Below, piece by piece: positions 45,007-53,522 of a stretch of 64,000 nucleotides of DNA. Position 1 is the stretch's first letter. Every line of letters begins with the position of its first letter. Source of the stretch: Pedobacter sp. SL55 (GTDB lineage Bacteria > Bacteroidota > Bacteroidia > Sphingobacteriales > Sphingobacteriaceae); contig NZ_CP113059.1 in assembly GCF_026625705.1 (NCBI RefSeq), positions 3,100,001 through 3,164,000 of the forward strand. Direction: 5' to 3'. The notes beneath the pieces were generated by a model. The model saw nothing but the letters and a program-made list of their open reading frames with translations. It was not told the DNA's origin and did not search any database. Position numbers and translations under genes: made by a program.

Positions 45007-45754
45007 AAATCGAACTCAACTGTTGTAAATTCCAATTTTTAACCTCTTCAATAGAAATACGGTTTTCGTAAATTGCTTTACCCACCACCACACTTCTAAT
45101 TGGTAATTGCGCTAATTCCTCAATATCAGCCATAGCGCTCACACCGCCAGATGCAATTAGTTTAATCATAGGAGAGTGGTCTAACAGTTTTTTGTAAAGA
45201 TCTACCGCTGCACCGCCTAGTTTACCATCCTTATTAATATCTGTACATAAGAAGCGGAAGAAACCCAGCGCCAGGCATTTATCCACGTAGTCCATCAATT
45301 TTATTGGGGAGCTTTCCATCCATCCAGAGTATTTGATTACCTCATCCAACACATCAATAGCAATAACGATACGGTTAGCATAATCATCTTTCTTCGCAAA
45401 AGCCTCGCTCAGTTGAGGCAAGAAATCGGGGTTGCTGATGGCTTGTGTACCCACAATTACACGGTGGATACCTGCGTCTAGCAAATTGGTTACCTGTTCA
45501 ATGGTACGGATACCGCCACCATATTGCACTTTCATATCCGTTTTTTTAATGATATCGAAAAGTGCTTTTTGATTACTAAAATCGCCTTTGGCACCATTCA
45601 AATCAATAATATGGATAAAGTCTGTACCATTAGAACGGTATTGTTCTATCATATCATCGATAGAAACATTGTATTCGGTTTTCTGATTGTAATCGCCTTC
45701 ACGTAAACGAACTACTTTGCCGTCTAAAATATCTATTGCAGGGATAATGTACAT
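45005..45754 (-). CDS. hisA: ProFAR isomerase
   Basis: The 249-residue TIM-barrel protein begins MYIIPAIDILDGKVVRLREGDY with the catalytic Asp in PAID, has VQYGGGIRTIEQV, VIVGTQAISNPDF, and the second catalytic Asp region FLCTDINKDGKLGG, followed by LIASGGVSAMADI. It converts ProFAR to PRFAR, the substrate of HisF/HisH. It normally precedes hisF directly; here the DUF559 cassette lies between them. Confidence 0.95.
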   Translation of the reverse strand: MYIIPAIDILDGKVVRLREGDYNQKTEYNVSIDDMIEQYRSNGTDFIHIIDLNGAKGDFSNQKALFDIIKKTDMKVQYGGGIRTIEQVTNLLDAGIHRVIVGTQAISNPDFLPQLSEAFAKKDDYANRIVIAIDVLDEVIKYSGWMESSPIKLMDYVDKCLALGFFRFLCTDINKDGKLGGAAVDLYKKLLDHSPMIKLIASGGVSAMADIEELAQLPIRSVVVGKAIYENRISIEEVKNWNLQQLSSI

Positions 45755-45855
45755 TTTGTAAAAGTTAAAAGTTTAAATTCAAAAGTTAAAAGTTGCTGTC
45801 GGTAAGTACTTTGCAGTTGTTACCTAATTATCACATCAGCTAATCATCACATCAA
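45755..45855. repeat. hisH-hisA gap filled with short repeats
   Basis: The gap contains AAAAGTTAAAAGTTTAAATTCAAAAGTTAAAAGTT-like units (about 45759-45793) and then an ATTATCACATCAGCTAATCATCACATCAATT block (about 45827-45857). Both are tandem-like, low-complexity units of a type different from the GC-rich palindrome nearby. The second lies directly at the hisH stop. Confidence 0.5.
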
Positions 45856-46464
45856 TTAAAGCATCGAAAAATTCTTCAGCAACCGCTCTCCGGCTTCTCC
45901 AGATTTCTCTGGGTGGAATTGTACGCCGTAGAAATTATCTTTCTGTATAGCCGCCGAAAACTTGTTGCCATAAGTTACCGATGCAATGTCAAAAATAGGG
46001 TTATATTCAATAAAATAAGAATGAACAAAATAAAATTGTGCGTTATCTTTAACATTGTTAAACAACGGATTGTTTGCGAAACTCACATTGTTCCAGCCCA
46101 TGTGCGGAACTTTAATGCCTAATGTTTTATCGAAAAGCTTCGTTTTAACAGGTGTAATGTTCAGTAAATCGGCATTACCTTCTTCAGAGTGAGCGGTTAA
46201 CAGCTGCATACCCACGCAAATTCCTAACACAGGTTTTTTCAATGCTTTAATGGCGGCTACCAAACCCGTCTGTTGTAGTTTTTGCATCGCTGCACCAGCA
46301 TGGCCTACGCCAGGAATGATGATATGGCTATGTTTTTCCAAATCTGTTTCAGTATTAACCATTGCGTAGGGGATGTTTTGCCTATCCAGCGCAGCGGTTA
46401 ATGAGAAGATATTGCCAGCTCCGTAGTTTATAATGCCGATGCTGTTTTTTGTGTTGTCGTTCAT
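45856..46464 (-). CDS. hisH: imidazole glycerol phosphate synthase glutaminase subunit
   Basis: The 202-residue class I glutamine amidotransferase has IGIINYGAGNIFSLTAALDRQ at the N-terminus, the nucleophile in KPVLGICVGMQLLTAHSEEG, and the His-Glu pair in YGVQFHPEKSGEAGERLLKNF. It supplies ammonia to HisF through the complex. It is followed by hisA downstream and preceded by a strong hairpin in the gap to hisB. Confidence 0.95.
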   Translation of the reverse strand: MNDNTKNSIGIINYGAGNIFSLTAALDRQNIPYAMVNTETDLEKHSHIIIPGVGHAGAAMQKLQQTGLVAAIKALKKPVLGICVGMQLLTAHSEEGNADLLNITPVKTKLFDKTLGIKVPHMGWNNVSFANNPLFNNVKDNAQFYFVHSYFIEYNPIFDIASVTYGNKFSAAIQKDNFYGVQFHPEKSGEAGERLLKNFSML

Positions 46465-46510
46465 TTTTTTCGTTTGAAAATGAATGTTGGTGTGTTATAG
46501 GTTCTGCTGT

Positions 46511-46588
46511 CCCGAATTTACTTCGGTGCTGTTCGCTTTACTTCGGGGTAAACACATAGGTTTACCCCGAAGTAAAGCGACTATCGGG
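46511..46588. repeat. perfect 20-bp stem-loop between hisB and hisH
   Basis: TCGCTTTACTTCGGGGTAAA (46533-46552) is perfectly complementary to 46561-46580 across an 8-base loop, and CCCGA/TCGGG at 46511/46584 adds an outer pair. A related hairpin with GGGCAAAC/GTTTGCCC arms lies at 56020-56087 and shares the CCCG...ACGGGG...CGGG layout. Inside the operon such a strong hairpin could pause transcription or protect/process the mRNA. No T run follows, so it is not a standard terminator. Confidence 0.85.
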
Positions 46589-46683
46589 TTTAATTTAATC
46601 GTCTTTTACTTCGAAATTTCCTTCATAGTCTGTCAATGACGTTGAGGCTGATCAATCGTAATTCGTAACTCTAAAATCGTAAA
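46589..46683. repeat. remainder of hisB-hisH gap with repeat-like units
   Basis: Holds CAATCGTAATTCGTAACTCTAAAATCGTAAATT (about 46653-46686) just before the hisB stop, a reiterated CGTAA unit that looks like yet another dispersed repeat family. No gene or terminator is seen. Confidence 0.4.
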
Positions 46684-47817
46684 TTAAAGAACCCCCTTAG
46701 TGCTCGGTAAAACCATTTTCTCTGCATCACGCTTTACCGCCATTTTTATCGCTTTTGCAAAAGCTTTAAAGATAGCTTCAATTTTATGGTGTTCGTTTTC
46801 GCCTTCTGCCTTAATATTCAAATTGCACTTAGCCGCGTCACTAAACGATTTAAAGAAGTGAAAAAACATCTCTGTTGGTACATCGCCCACACGTTCACGT
46901 TTAAATTCTGCATCCCAAACAATCCAGTTTCTGCCACCAAAATCAATAGCTACTTGCGCTAGGCAATCGTCCATTGGTAAGCAGAAACCATAGCGTTCTA
47001 TGCCCAGTTTATTGCCTATGGCCTTTGCAAAAGCTTCTCCAAGTGCTAAACCGGTATCTTCAATGGTGTGGTGCTCATCAATATGTAAATCGCCTTTGGT
47101 TAAAATATCCAAATCCATACCACCGTGACGGGCAATTTGGTCTAGCATGTGGTCGAAAAAGTTTAAGCCAGTTTCAATTTTCGCTTTTCCAGTACCGTCT
47201 AAATCCAGTTTGATGCTAATTTTAGTTTCGTTAGTATTGCGTTCGTGCTTTACAATTCGGGCACCACCACGTAAAAAAGTATAAATATCTTCCCAATTTT
47301 TGGTTTCCAAAGCTATAATGTTGCTCAGCGTTTCGTACTTATCTAAATTCTCTAACGAACCTAAGCTGTCGTTGTTGCGGATGTAAATTCCTTTAGCTCC
47401 TAAATTCTTCGCCAATACAATATCATTTAGCCTGTCGCCAATTACAAAAGAATTTTTTAAATCATACGCTTCGTCAAAGTATTTAGTAAGTAGGGCAGTG
47501 CCAGGTTTACGTGTTGGCGCATTGTCTTTAGCGAAAGTTTTATCGATAATGATCTCATCAAACACTACACCTTCTGCCGCATAAGTATCTACAATAAAGT
47601 TTTGTATAGGCCAAAAATTTTCTTCTGGATGCGAAGCTGTACCCAAACCATCCTGGTTAGTAACCATCACTAATTTATAGTCCAGTTCCTGTGCAATCTT
47701 CGAAAGGTAATACAAAGCTCTAGGGTAAAATTTCAGCTTTGCAAAACTGTCTACCTGCTCGTCCTCTGGTTCAATGTTTAACGTCCCATCTCTATCGATG
47801 AATAAAATCTTGGTCAT
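46684..47817 (-). CDS. hisB: bifunctional histidinol-phosphatase / imidazoleglycerol-phosphate dehydratase
   Basis: The 377-residue protein has an N-terminal HAD phosphatase ([14 protein letters not shown] with the nucleophile Asp, [38 protein letters not shown]) and a C-terminal IGP dehydratase ([73 protein letters not shown]). It catalyses steps 6 and 8 of the pathway. The ATG at 47817 overlaps the hisC stop by one base (TAATG), which decides the start; a longer frame to 47895 is an artefact inside hisC. Confidence 0.95.
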   Translation of the reverse strand: MTKILFIDRDGTLNIEPEDEQVDSFAKLKFYPRALYYLSKIAQELDYKLVMVTNQDGLGTASHPEENFWPIQNFIVDTYAAEGVVFDEIIIDKTFAKDNAPTRKPGTALLTKYFDEAYDLKNSFVIGDRLNDIVLAKNLGAKGIYIRNNDSLGSLENLDKYETLSNIIALETKNWEDIYTFLRGGARIVKHERNTNETKISIKLDLDGTGKAKIETGLNFFDHMLDQIARHGGMDLDILTKGDLHIDEHHTIEDTGLALGEAFAKAIGNKLGIERYGFCLPMDDCLAQVAIDFGGRNWIVWDAEFKRERVGDVPTEMFFHFFKSFSDAAKCNLNIKAEGENEHHKIEAIFKAFAKAIKMAVKRDAEKMVLPSTKGVL

Positions 47818-48857
47818 TATAGTTGTTCTAATGCGGTTAAAAGTTGGTTGTTTTCTTCTACAGTTCCTACGGTAATGCGCAGGCAATCGTCGCAAAGTAC
47901 CACTTTAGAGCGGTCTCTTACAATAATTCCTTGTTCTACCAATTGGTTGTAGATATTGTGTGCGCCTTCAATTTTTGCTAAAATAAAGTTGGCATCAGAA
48001 GGGTAAACCTTTTCTACTTTTTCCAACCTGCTCAAAGCATTGCCTAATCTATCTCTCTCGCTTACAGTTAATTTTATCCAATCATTTACCTGTTGGATAT
48101 TCTGTAAAGCCACTAAAGCCAAATCTTGCGTTGCCTGATTGATGTTGTAAGGCGGTTTAACCTTGTTCAGAATGTCAATTACATGGGTTGATGAAAAGGC
48201 CATGCCTAAGCGCAATGCTGCCAATCCCCAAGCTTTAGAAAAAGTTTGCAGCACTACCAAATTGGCGTATTCTGTTAATTCTTGAATAAATGTCTTCTGC
48301 TTTGCGAAATTGATGTAAGCTTCATCAATCACTACCAATCCTTTGAAGTTGGCTAAAATCGTCTCTATGTCCGTTCTATTTAAAGAATTTCCGGTAGGGT
48401 TGTTAGGAGAGCAAATGAAAATCATTTTGGTGTTGGCATCAATCGTTTCGGCAATCTTCTCCAGATCTAACTGAAAATCTGTTGTTAAGTTCACTTTACG
48501 CACTTCCACATCGTTGATGTTTGCAGAAACCTCATACATGCCATAAGTTGGTGGCAAAATAATCACATTGTCTTTCCCAGGATTGCAGAAGGCTCTAAAA
48601 AGTAGGTCAATGGCTTCGTCGCTGCCATTGCCTAAAAACGTATTTTCGATAGGTACACCCTTAATTTTGCTGATGGCATCTTTTACATCTAGTTGCAATG
48701 GGTCTGGATAGCGGTTGTAATTGGCAGGTAGTGGCGAGCCAAAGCTATTTTCGTTTGCGTCTAAATAAACACTCGCTTGTCCTTTAAATTCGTCCCTAGC
48801 GGTTGAGTAGGGGCTTAGGTTTTTTATATTTTCTCGTTGTAATTCTCTTACGTCCAT
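47817..48857 (-). CDS. hisC: histidinol-phosphate aminotransferase
   Basis: The 346-residue PLP enzyme has [59 protein letters not shown] and the PLP lysine in [17 protein letters not shown], plus the C-terminal [18 protein letters not shown] arginine region. It carries out step 7. The stop overlaps the hisB start, so translation is coupled. Confidence 0.95.
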   Translation of the reverse strand: MDVRELQRENIKNLSPYSTARDEFKGQASVYLDANENSFGSPLPANYNRYPDPLQLDVKDAISKIKGVPIENTFLGNGSDEAIDLLFRAFCNPGKDNVIILPPTYGMYEVSANINDVEVRKVNLTTDFQLDLEKIAETIDANTKMIFICSPNNPTGNSLNRTDIETILANFKGLVVIDEAYINFAKQKTFIQELTEYANLVVLQTFSKAWGLAALRLGMAFSSTHVIDILNKVKPPYNINQATQDLALVALQNIQQVNDWIKLTVSERDRLGNALSRLEKVEKVYPSDANFILAKIEGAHNIYNQLVEQGIIVRDRSKVVLCDDCLRITVGTVEENNQLLTALEQL

Positions 48858-48972
48858 TTTTTCTTTTGTTGTGATTTCACAGATTTTTCGATTTCACAGA
48901 TTTAATTGGTTTGTTTTTTGGATGTTAGTTGTTTGGTTTCTTGTCTTTCGACTAATACCTAATCCCTAACTC
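48858..48972. repeat. hisD-hisC gap with tandem short repeats
   Basis: GATTTCACAGATTT occurs twice (48873-48886 and 48890-48903), and a CCTAATCCCTAACTCCTAATCC block runs into the hisD stop (about 48957-48979). These are two more repeat families inside the his operon. Confidence 0.55.
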
Positions 48973-50253
48973 CTAATCCTGTAATCTAATCGTTACTGCA
49001 TTCTTATGCGCCTGCAAGCCTTCTGCCTCTGCTAACACTTCTACCGTTTTACCTATGTTTTTTAAGCCATTGGATGATAAGTGTTGGAAAGTGATTTTCT
49101 TAATAAAGGTATCAACTGAAACGCCTGAATAAGCTTTTGCAAAGGCACTTGTAGGTAGCGTATGGTTTGTTCCCGATGCATAATCGCCAGCGCTTTCTGG
49201 CGTTAAATTGCCTAAAAACACCGAACCTGCATTGGTAATCAAGGGAATAAGCTCTTCGTACTTTTCAGTGGCTAAAATTAAATGCTCTGGAGCATATAGA
49301 TTGCTAAACTCCATGCCTTGATGAACATCATCAACCACCATTACGTACGAATTTGCAATGGCTGCTGCTGCAATATCTCTTCTAGGTAGTTCAGTCAACT
49401 GCTTTTCAACTTCGCTAATTACTTCTGTTGCAGTTTTATTTGAGGTAACTACTAAAATAGACTGACTATCAGTTCCATGTTCTGCTTGTGCAAGTAGGTC
49501 TGCAGCTACGTATGACGGATTGGCAGTCTCATCTGCGAGCACTAGAACCTCCGACGGGCCAGCTGGCATATCAATAGCTACGCTATTTTGAACTTGCTTT
49601 TTTGCTTCGGTTACGTAACGGTTGCCCGGACCGAAAATCTTATACACCTGCGGAACGGTTTCGGTACCGTAAGCCATTGCAGCTACGGCTTGTGCGCCGC
49701 CAACTAAGTACACTCTTTCGATATTAAGTAAAGTTGCAACATAAGCAATATAGCAATTCACTTTGCCATCACTTTGTGGCGGTGAGCAAACTACAATTTC
49801 CTTACAACCTGCAATTTTTGCCGGAATACCTAACATCAAGAAAGTGCTAGGCAGCACAGCGGTGCCTCCAGGAATGTATAAACCAACACGCTCAATAGCT
49901 CTAGCTTCACGCCAGCAAGTAACGCCGGGCATGGTTTCTATTTTGTCTTCAGTTTTTAGTTGCGAAGTATGGAAAGTATGGATGTTCTGATAAGCTGTAT
50001 CAATTGCAGCTTTCACTTCCGCTGGAATTTGTTTAGCCAGTTCGGCCAGTTCTTCCTTGCCAATAAAAAGAGAAGAAAGCGCTATGTTGTCGAACTGTTG
50101 TGCGTAACTAAGTAGGGCGTTGTCGCCGTTACTTTTTACGTTGTTAATGATCTCTTCGGTTCTAGATTTAACTAAATTGTCGTCAGCAATGCTGCGTGAA
50201 CATAGCTCTTTTAGTTCTTGTTTACTTAAATCTTTAAAGTTGTAGATTTTCAA
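48973..50253 (-). CDS. hisD: histidinol dehydrogenase
   Basis: The 426-residue protein shows ERVGLYIPGGTAVLPSTFLMLGIPAKIAGC, YLVGGAQAVAAMAYGTETVPQVYKIFGPGNRYVTEAKKQV, MPAGPSEVLVLADETANPSYVAADLLAQAEHGTDSQ (zinc-binding Gln/His), NLYAPEHLILATE and the C-terminal GTNHTLPTSAFAKAYSGVSVDTF. It catalyses the last two oxidations to histidine. It is the second gene of the operon. Confidence 0.96.
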   Translation of the reverse strand: MKIYNFKDLSKQELKELCSRSIADDNLVKSRTEEIINNVKSNGDNALLSYAQQFDNIALSSLFIGKEELAELAKQIPAEVKAAIDTAYQNIHTFHTSQLKTEDKIETMPGVTCWREARAIERVGLYIPGGTAVLPSTFLMLGIPAKIAGCKEIVVCSPPQSDGKVNCYIAYVATLLNIERVYLVGGAQAVAAMAYGTETVPQVYKIFGPGNRYVTEAKKQVQNSVAIDMPAGPSEVLVLADETANPSYVAADLLAQAEHGTDSQSILVVTSNKTATEVISEVEKQLTELPRRDIAAAAIANSYVMVVDDVHQGMEFSNLYAPEHLILATEKYEELIPLITNAGSVFLGNLTPESAGDYASGTNHTLPTSAFAKAYSGVSVDTFIKKITFQHLSSNGLKNIGKTVEVLAEAEGLQAHKNAVTIRLQD

Positions 50254-50446
50254 TGTTTTAAAATTTTAAATTAACTAATAGTTAATAGTAAAAATTAAAG
50301 TATTTGATGATTTATTTTATTTTTTTAACACACAGTAACATAGGTTTATTAAAAATCATTTGTTTTAATTAGGATGAGTATAAGATGGTAACACCCCATT
50401 TTTACAGTATGATTTGCTATGTATCCATGTGGATCCAACCACTTAT

Positions 50447-51298
50447 TTAAGCAATGATTTTCTCAATTGGCATCACTACAATTCCTTGTGCGCCGGCAGC
50501 TTTTAGGCTATTGATTTTTACCCAGAAATCTTGCTCGTCAATTACCGAATGTACGGCAACCCAATCTTCCTCGAACAATGGAACCACTGTTGGACTTTTT
50601 ACTCCAGGTAATAAATCTACCACTGCTTTTAAGTTTTCTTTTGCCACATTAAGCACCACATATTTGGTGGTTCTAGCTCTAAGTACCGATTGTATTCTTT
50701 GAACAATTTCTACCACTTCGGTATTAAATTCTAAACCAGGGGTAGATACTAGAACGGCTTCAGAATTCATTACGCTAGTGAAAGGTTTTAGGCCGTTGTT
50801 TTTTAAAGTTCCGCCTGTAGATACAATATCGAATATCGCATCACTTAACCCTAAGCCTGGGCCAATTTCTACCGAACCAGAAATGTTTCTAATCTGCGCA
50901 TTCACTTGGTTTGCTTTCAGGTATTTTCCTAGAATTACAGGGTAAGATGTCGCAATTACTTTTCCATCTAGCTTGGCAACGGTATCAATATCACTATCGT
51001 TCTTAACTGCAATTTTTAAAGAACATTTGCCAAAGCCCAATTTTTGGAGATAAGATACGTTGGCACCTGTTTCTACAATTACATTTTCGCCAACTATGCC
51101 TAAATCGGCAATGCCGTCTTGTACGTATTCTGGAATATCATCATCTCTAAGAAAAAGAATTTCTAAAGGGAAGTTGGTAACAGTTGAGATAAGGGAGCTT
51201 TTGTAGTTTTCGAAAGATAAACCACAATTTTTAAGAATTTCTACTGATTTTTCGTTTAATCTACCCGATTTCTGGATAGCAATTTTAAGTGTTTTCAC
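50447..51298 (-). CDS. hisG: ATP phosphoribosyltransferase, long form
   Basis: The 283-residue protein has KIAIQKSGRLNEKSVEILKNCG, DGIADLGIVGENVI, ATSYPVILGKYLKAN, SGSVEIGPGLGLSDAIFDIVSTGGTLKNNGL and a C-terminal ACT-like regulatory domain (VVDLLPGVKSPTVVPLFEEDWVAVHSVIDEQDFWVKINSLKAAGAQGIVVMPIEKI). This is the self-sufficient HisG_L form that is directly inhibited by histidine and needs no HisZ. It is the first gene of the operon; a promoter is visible about 170 bases upstream. The 193-base gap to hisD shows no repeat or terminator. Confidence 0.96.
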   Translation of the reverse strand: MKTLKIAIQKSGRLNEKSVEILKNCGLSFENYKSSLISTVTNFPLEILFLRDDDIPEYVQDGIADLGIVGENVIVETGANVSYLQKLGFGKCSLKIAVKNDSDIDTVAKLDGKVIATSYPVILGKYLKANQVNAQIRNISGSVEIGPGLGLSDAIFDIVSTGGTLKNNGLKPFTSVMNSEAVLVSTPGLEFNTEVVEIVQRIQSVLRARTTKYVVLNVAKENLKAVVDLLPGVKSPTVVPLFEEDWVAVHSVIDEQDFWVKINSLKAAGAQGIVVMPIEKIIA

Positions 51299-51375
51299 TT
51301 TTATTAAATTATAGGATAAGAAATATAAAATCTATTTTTTAAAACCATTCTGAAGTACAGAATATCAAATTACAT

Positions 51376-51392
51376 ATCGCCACAATGGCGAT
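51376..51392 (-). repeat. hairpin in the hisG leader
   Basis: ATCGCCA and TGGCGAT form a perfect 7-bp stem with a 3-base loop about 80 bases before hisG, inside the predicted 5' leader. No histidine-rich leader peptide was found, so classical attenuation is not supported. Confidence 0.45.
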
Positions 51393-51468
51393 GGTGTAGA
51401 TGAAAATGATGGTTTAAAGATAGGTTCATTATACTTGTTTCTTTTCCTTAATTTTGCAGGATATGCAG

Positions 51469-51500
51469 CAAATATATACTAGTTTGGTATACAATCCAAA
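51469..51500 (-). promoter_or_regulatory. his operon promoter (TTTG / TAnnTTTG)
   Basis: On the minus strand TTTG (51500-51497) is followed after 20 bases by TATATTTG (51476-51469), a full match to the Bacteroidota primary-sigma consensus. It lies 171 bases upstream of the hisG ATG and back to back with the L,D-transpeptidase gene. Confidence 0.7.
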
Positions 51501-51546
51501 AAAAATGGCATTTAATTTGCATAAAGTGCTTGTTTAATTAAAATTG

Positions 51547-53148
51547 ATGTTAAAAATAACCTTCTTGAATTTGAGAAAAGCGCTACTTTTTGTTGTTTTA
51601 TGTATGTTTATAACAGGCTGCGATTGGTTTAGAGAAAAGCCAGAAATTGCCGCCGTATTGGCTAAACATTTTGATAACAAGATATATAATAAATTTGATA
51701 CCGCAGTTTATCTCCCTATTTTTAAGGCTAAATTAGAAACCCAAAGCAAGGATTTTCTGAACCCGAAAGTAATTGCTGCTTTTTACGAGAAGAACCAATA
51801 TCTACCCAAATTGGTTACTAAATTCTACGTAACGGGACAATTAGATACTTTAAAAAGTTTTGTTTTACAAAGCAAAGCCGATGGTTTTAATCCAGAGATT
51901 TTTAATGCTGCTGCTTACGAGAAGCAATTACAATCCCTCAATCGAAACAAATTTAAAACTATTGACGAAGTTTACGAAGCTGTTGCAGATCTAGAATTGA
52001 ACACCGCCTACATCCTGAATAAGTACACCAATTTTATGGGCTATGGCAGTATCAATCCCCGTAATTTTTTTAATCGGTTTTACATTAAGGTACTTCGTCC
52101 GGATAGTTTGAAAATGGACTCTGTGCTTAACACCGAGAATTTGGTAGCAGAATTAAAGAAAGTACAGCCTAATGCTAAATCTTATGTTGATTTAAAAGAA
52201 GCTTTAAAAAGTTATCGCGATAGCATAGGTAATGAAGAAGCGGTAGAAATTAAATCTATTAAGATGAATTTGGAACGCATGCGTTGGCGTTTGCCACTAC
52301 AAACCGAAGAACTGGTAGTGGTTAACATTCCCGATTTTACGTTAACCTGGTTTAAACAAAACGATACACTTGCACACATGAATGTATGTGTGGGAGGTAA
52401 GAGAGAGGCAGCATATACTCAAAAAATAAAAACTTTCCTTAAAACAGGGAAGTTAGACGATAAGCCTAAAAACCACGAAACTCCACAGTTATTTAGTGTC
52501 TTTAATGCCATACAGGTAAACCCAATCTGGAATATTCCGGTAAGTATTGCTAAAAGCGAAATTTATTGGATGGCCAGAAAAGATCCTTACTACTTGTCTA
52601 ACAACAACATTAAGGTTTATTACAAAGGAAAATTAGTGGCCGATCCAGATACCATTAACTGGAATAAATATCCTAGGGAGAAACTACCTTTTAACTTTAA
52701 ACAAGGTTCTGGAGAAGGTAACGCCTTAGGTAAGTTCAAATTTGTATTTGATAATAGTTCTAGTATTTACCTGCATGATACCAACAATAAGTACGGTTTT
52801 AAACTAGCTAATAGGGCTATTAGCCATGGTTGTGTGCGCATAGAGCAGCCTTTAAAGTTTGCAGAGCTCATGGTAAAAGACAAATACCAATATGATAAAT
52901 TGCGTATGGATGTGGATTTGCCACCAATAGACACTACTAAAAATGAGGTTTTTAAAAAGAAACTAGCTAAAAAAGCAGATACCCTTAACATTTTTCAATT
53001 AAAACCTACTTGGTATGCGCCACGTAAAAGCATAGGTGTGTTTATTGCTTATTATACCGCATGGGCGGATAAGGGTAAAGTGCAATTTAGACCCGATGTG
53101 TATGAATATGATCCCATTTTGTGGCAGGCGATTAAACGCTACATGTAA
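51547..53148 (+). CDS. L,D-transpeptidase (YkuD domain, YcbB-like) lipoprotein
   Basis: The 533-residue protein has a lipoprotein signal (ALLFVVLCMFITGC), a long N-terminal helical region (about residues 30-240), and a YkuD catalytic domain starting near LVVVNIPDFTLTWFKQNDTLAHMNVCVGG and ending with ISHGCVRIEQP, the catalytic His-Gly-Cys motif (Cys near residue 428). The layout is that of large YcbB/LdtD-type enzymes that make 3-3 cross-links in peptidoglycan. The start is ATG 51547, just after an in-frame TTG. Its last 30 codons and 50 bases of 3' flank are repeated, diverged, at 53298-53440. Confidence 0.92.
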   Translation: MLKITFLNLRKALLFVVLCMFITGCDWFREKPEIAAVLAKHFDNKIYNKFDTAVYLPIFKAKLETQSKDFLNPKVIAAFYEKNQYLPKLVTKFYVTGQLDTLKSFVLQSKADGFNPEIFNAAAYEKQLQSLNRNKFKTIDEVYEAVADLELNTAYILNKYTNFMGYGSINPRNFFNRFYIKVLRPDSLKMDSVLNTENLVAELKKVQPNAKSYVDLKEALKSYRDSIGNEEAVEIKSIKMNLERMRWRLPLQTEELVVVNIPDFTLTWFKQNDTLAHMNVCVGGKREAAYTQKIKTFLKTGKLDDKPKNHETPQLFSVFNAIQVNPIWNIPVSIAKSEIYWMARKDPYYLSNNNIKVYYKGKLVADPDTINWNKYPREKLPFNFKQGSGEGNALGKFKFVFDNSSSIYLHDTNNKYGFKLANRAISHGCVRIEQPLKFAELMVKDKYQYDKLRMDVDLPPIDTTKNEVFKKKLAKKADTLNIFQLKPTWYAPRKSIGVFIAYYTAWADKGKVQFRPDVYEYDPILWQAIKRYM

Positions 53149-53200
53149 TTATTGTTTGTGCTGTGAAGTAGCTTTTGTACTCGTTCTACAATTTGTAAAT

Positions 53201-53269
53201 CATTTTTCTTTCCATGCTGTCGCACGCGTGCCGCGTGTGCATATTTAGCAAAATGTAGAAAGGAAAATG
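53201..53269. repeat. palindromic insertion between the two copies of the L,D-transpeptidase 3' end
   Basis: CATTTTTCTTTC (53201-53212) is nearly complementary to GAAAGGAAAATG (53258-53269), enclosing GCACGCG/CGCGTG-rich sequence. GCACACGCCACAGGCGTTCACC follows to 53297. The sequence separates exactly the end of the first duplicated tract (53200) from the start of the second (53298). Confidence 0.6.
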
Positions 53270-53297
53270 GTTTTGCACACGCCACAGGCGTTCACCA

Positions 53298-53440
53298 GCG
53301 TGGGGGGATAAGGGTAAAGTTCAGTTTAGAGCCGATGTGTATGAATACGACCCAATTTTGTGGCAGGCGATTAAACGCTACATGTAATTATAGTTTTGTT
53401 CTGTGAAGTACCTTTTGTACTCGGTCTACAATTTGTAAAT
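53298..53440 (+). pseudogene. remnant of a second L,D-transpeptidase gene (3' end only)
   Basis: The 30 codons 53298-53387 read AWGDKGKVQFRADVYEYDPILWQAIKRYM and stop, against AWADKGKVQFRPDVYEYDPILWQAIKRYM at the end of the intact gene. Of eight codon differences six are silent, so the copy diverged while still under protein-level selection. Homology continues about 50 bases past the stop codons. No start and no catalytic domain are present, so this is what is left of a tandem paralogue after a deletion. Confidence 0.8.
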
Positions 53441-53522
53441 AAGCCAGTGAAGCTTTAAAAAGCTACCAAAAAAGACCGAAAGAATAGGCGATTTTTATAT
53501 ATTCGCCTAAACTTTTTAATGT

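Noticed and set aside
47818..47895. N-terminal extension of HisB (26 residues, Arg-rich)
   Set aside because: It overlaps hisC in another frame; the TAATG overlap and HAD motif position fix the start at 47817.
51299..51546. Histidine-rich attenuator peptide ahead of hisG
   Set aside because: No short frame with consecutive His codons was found in the leader.
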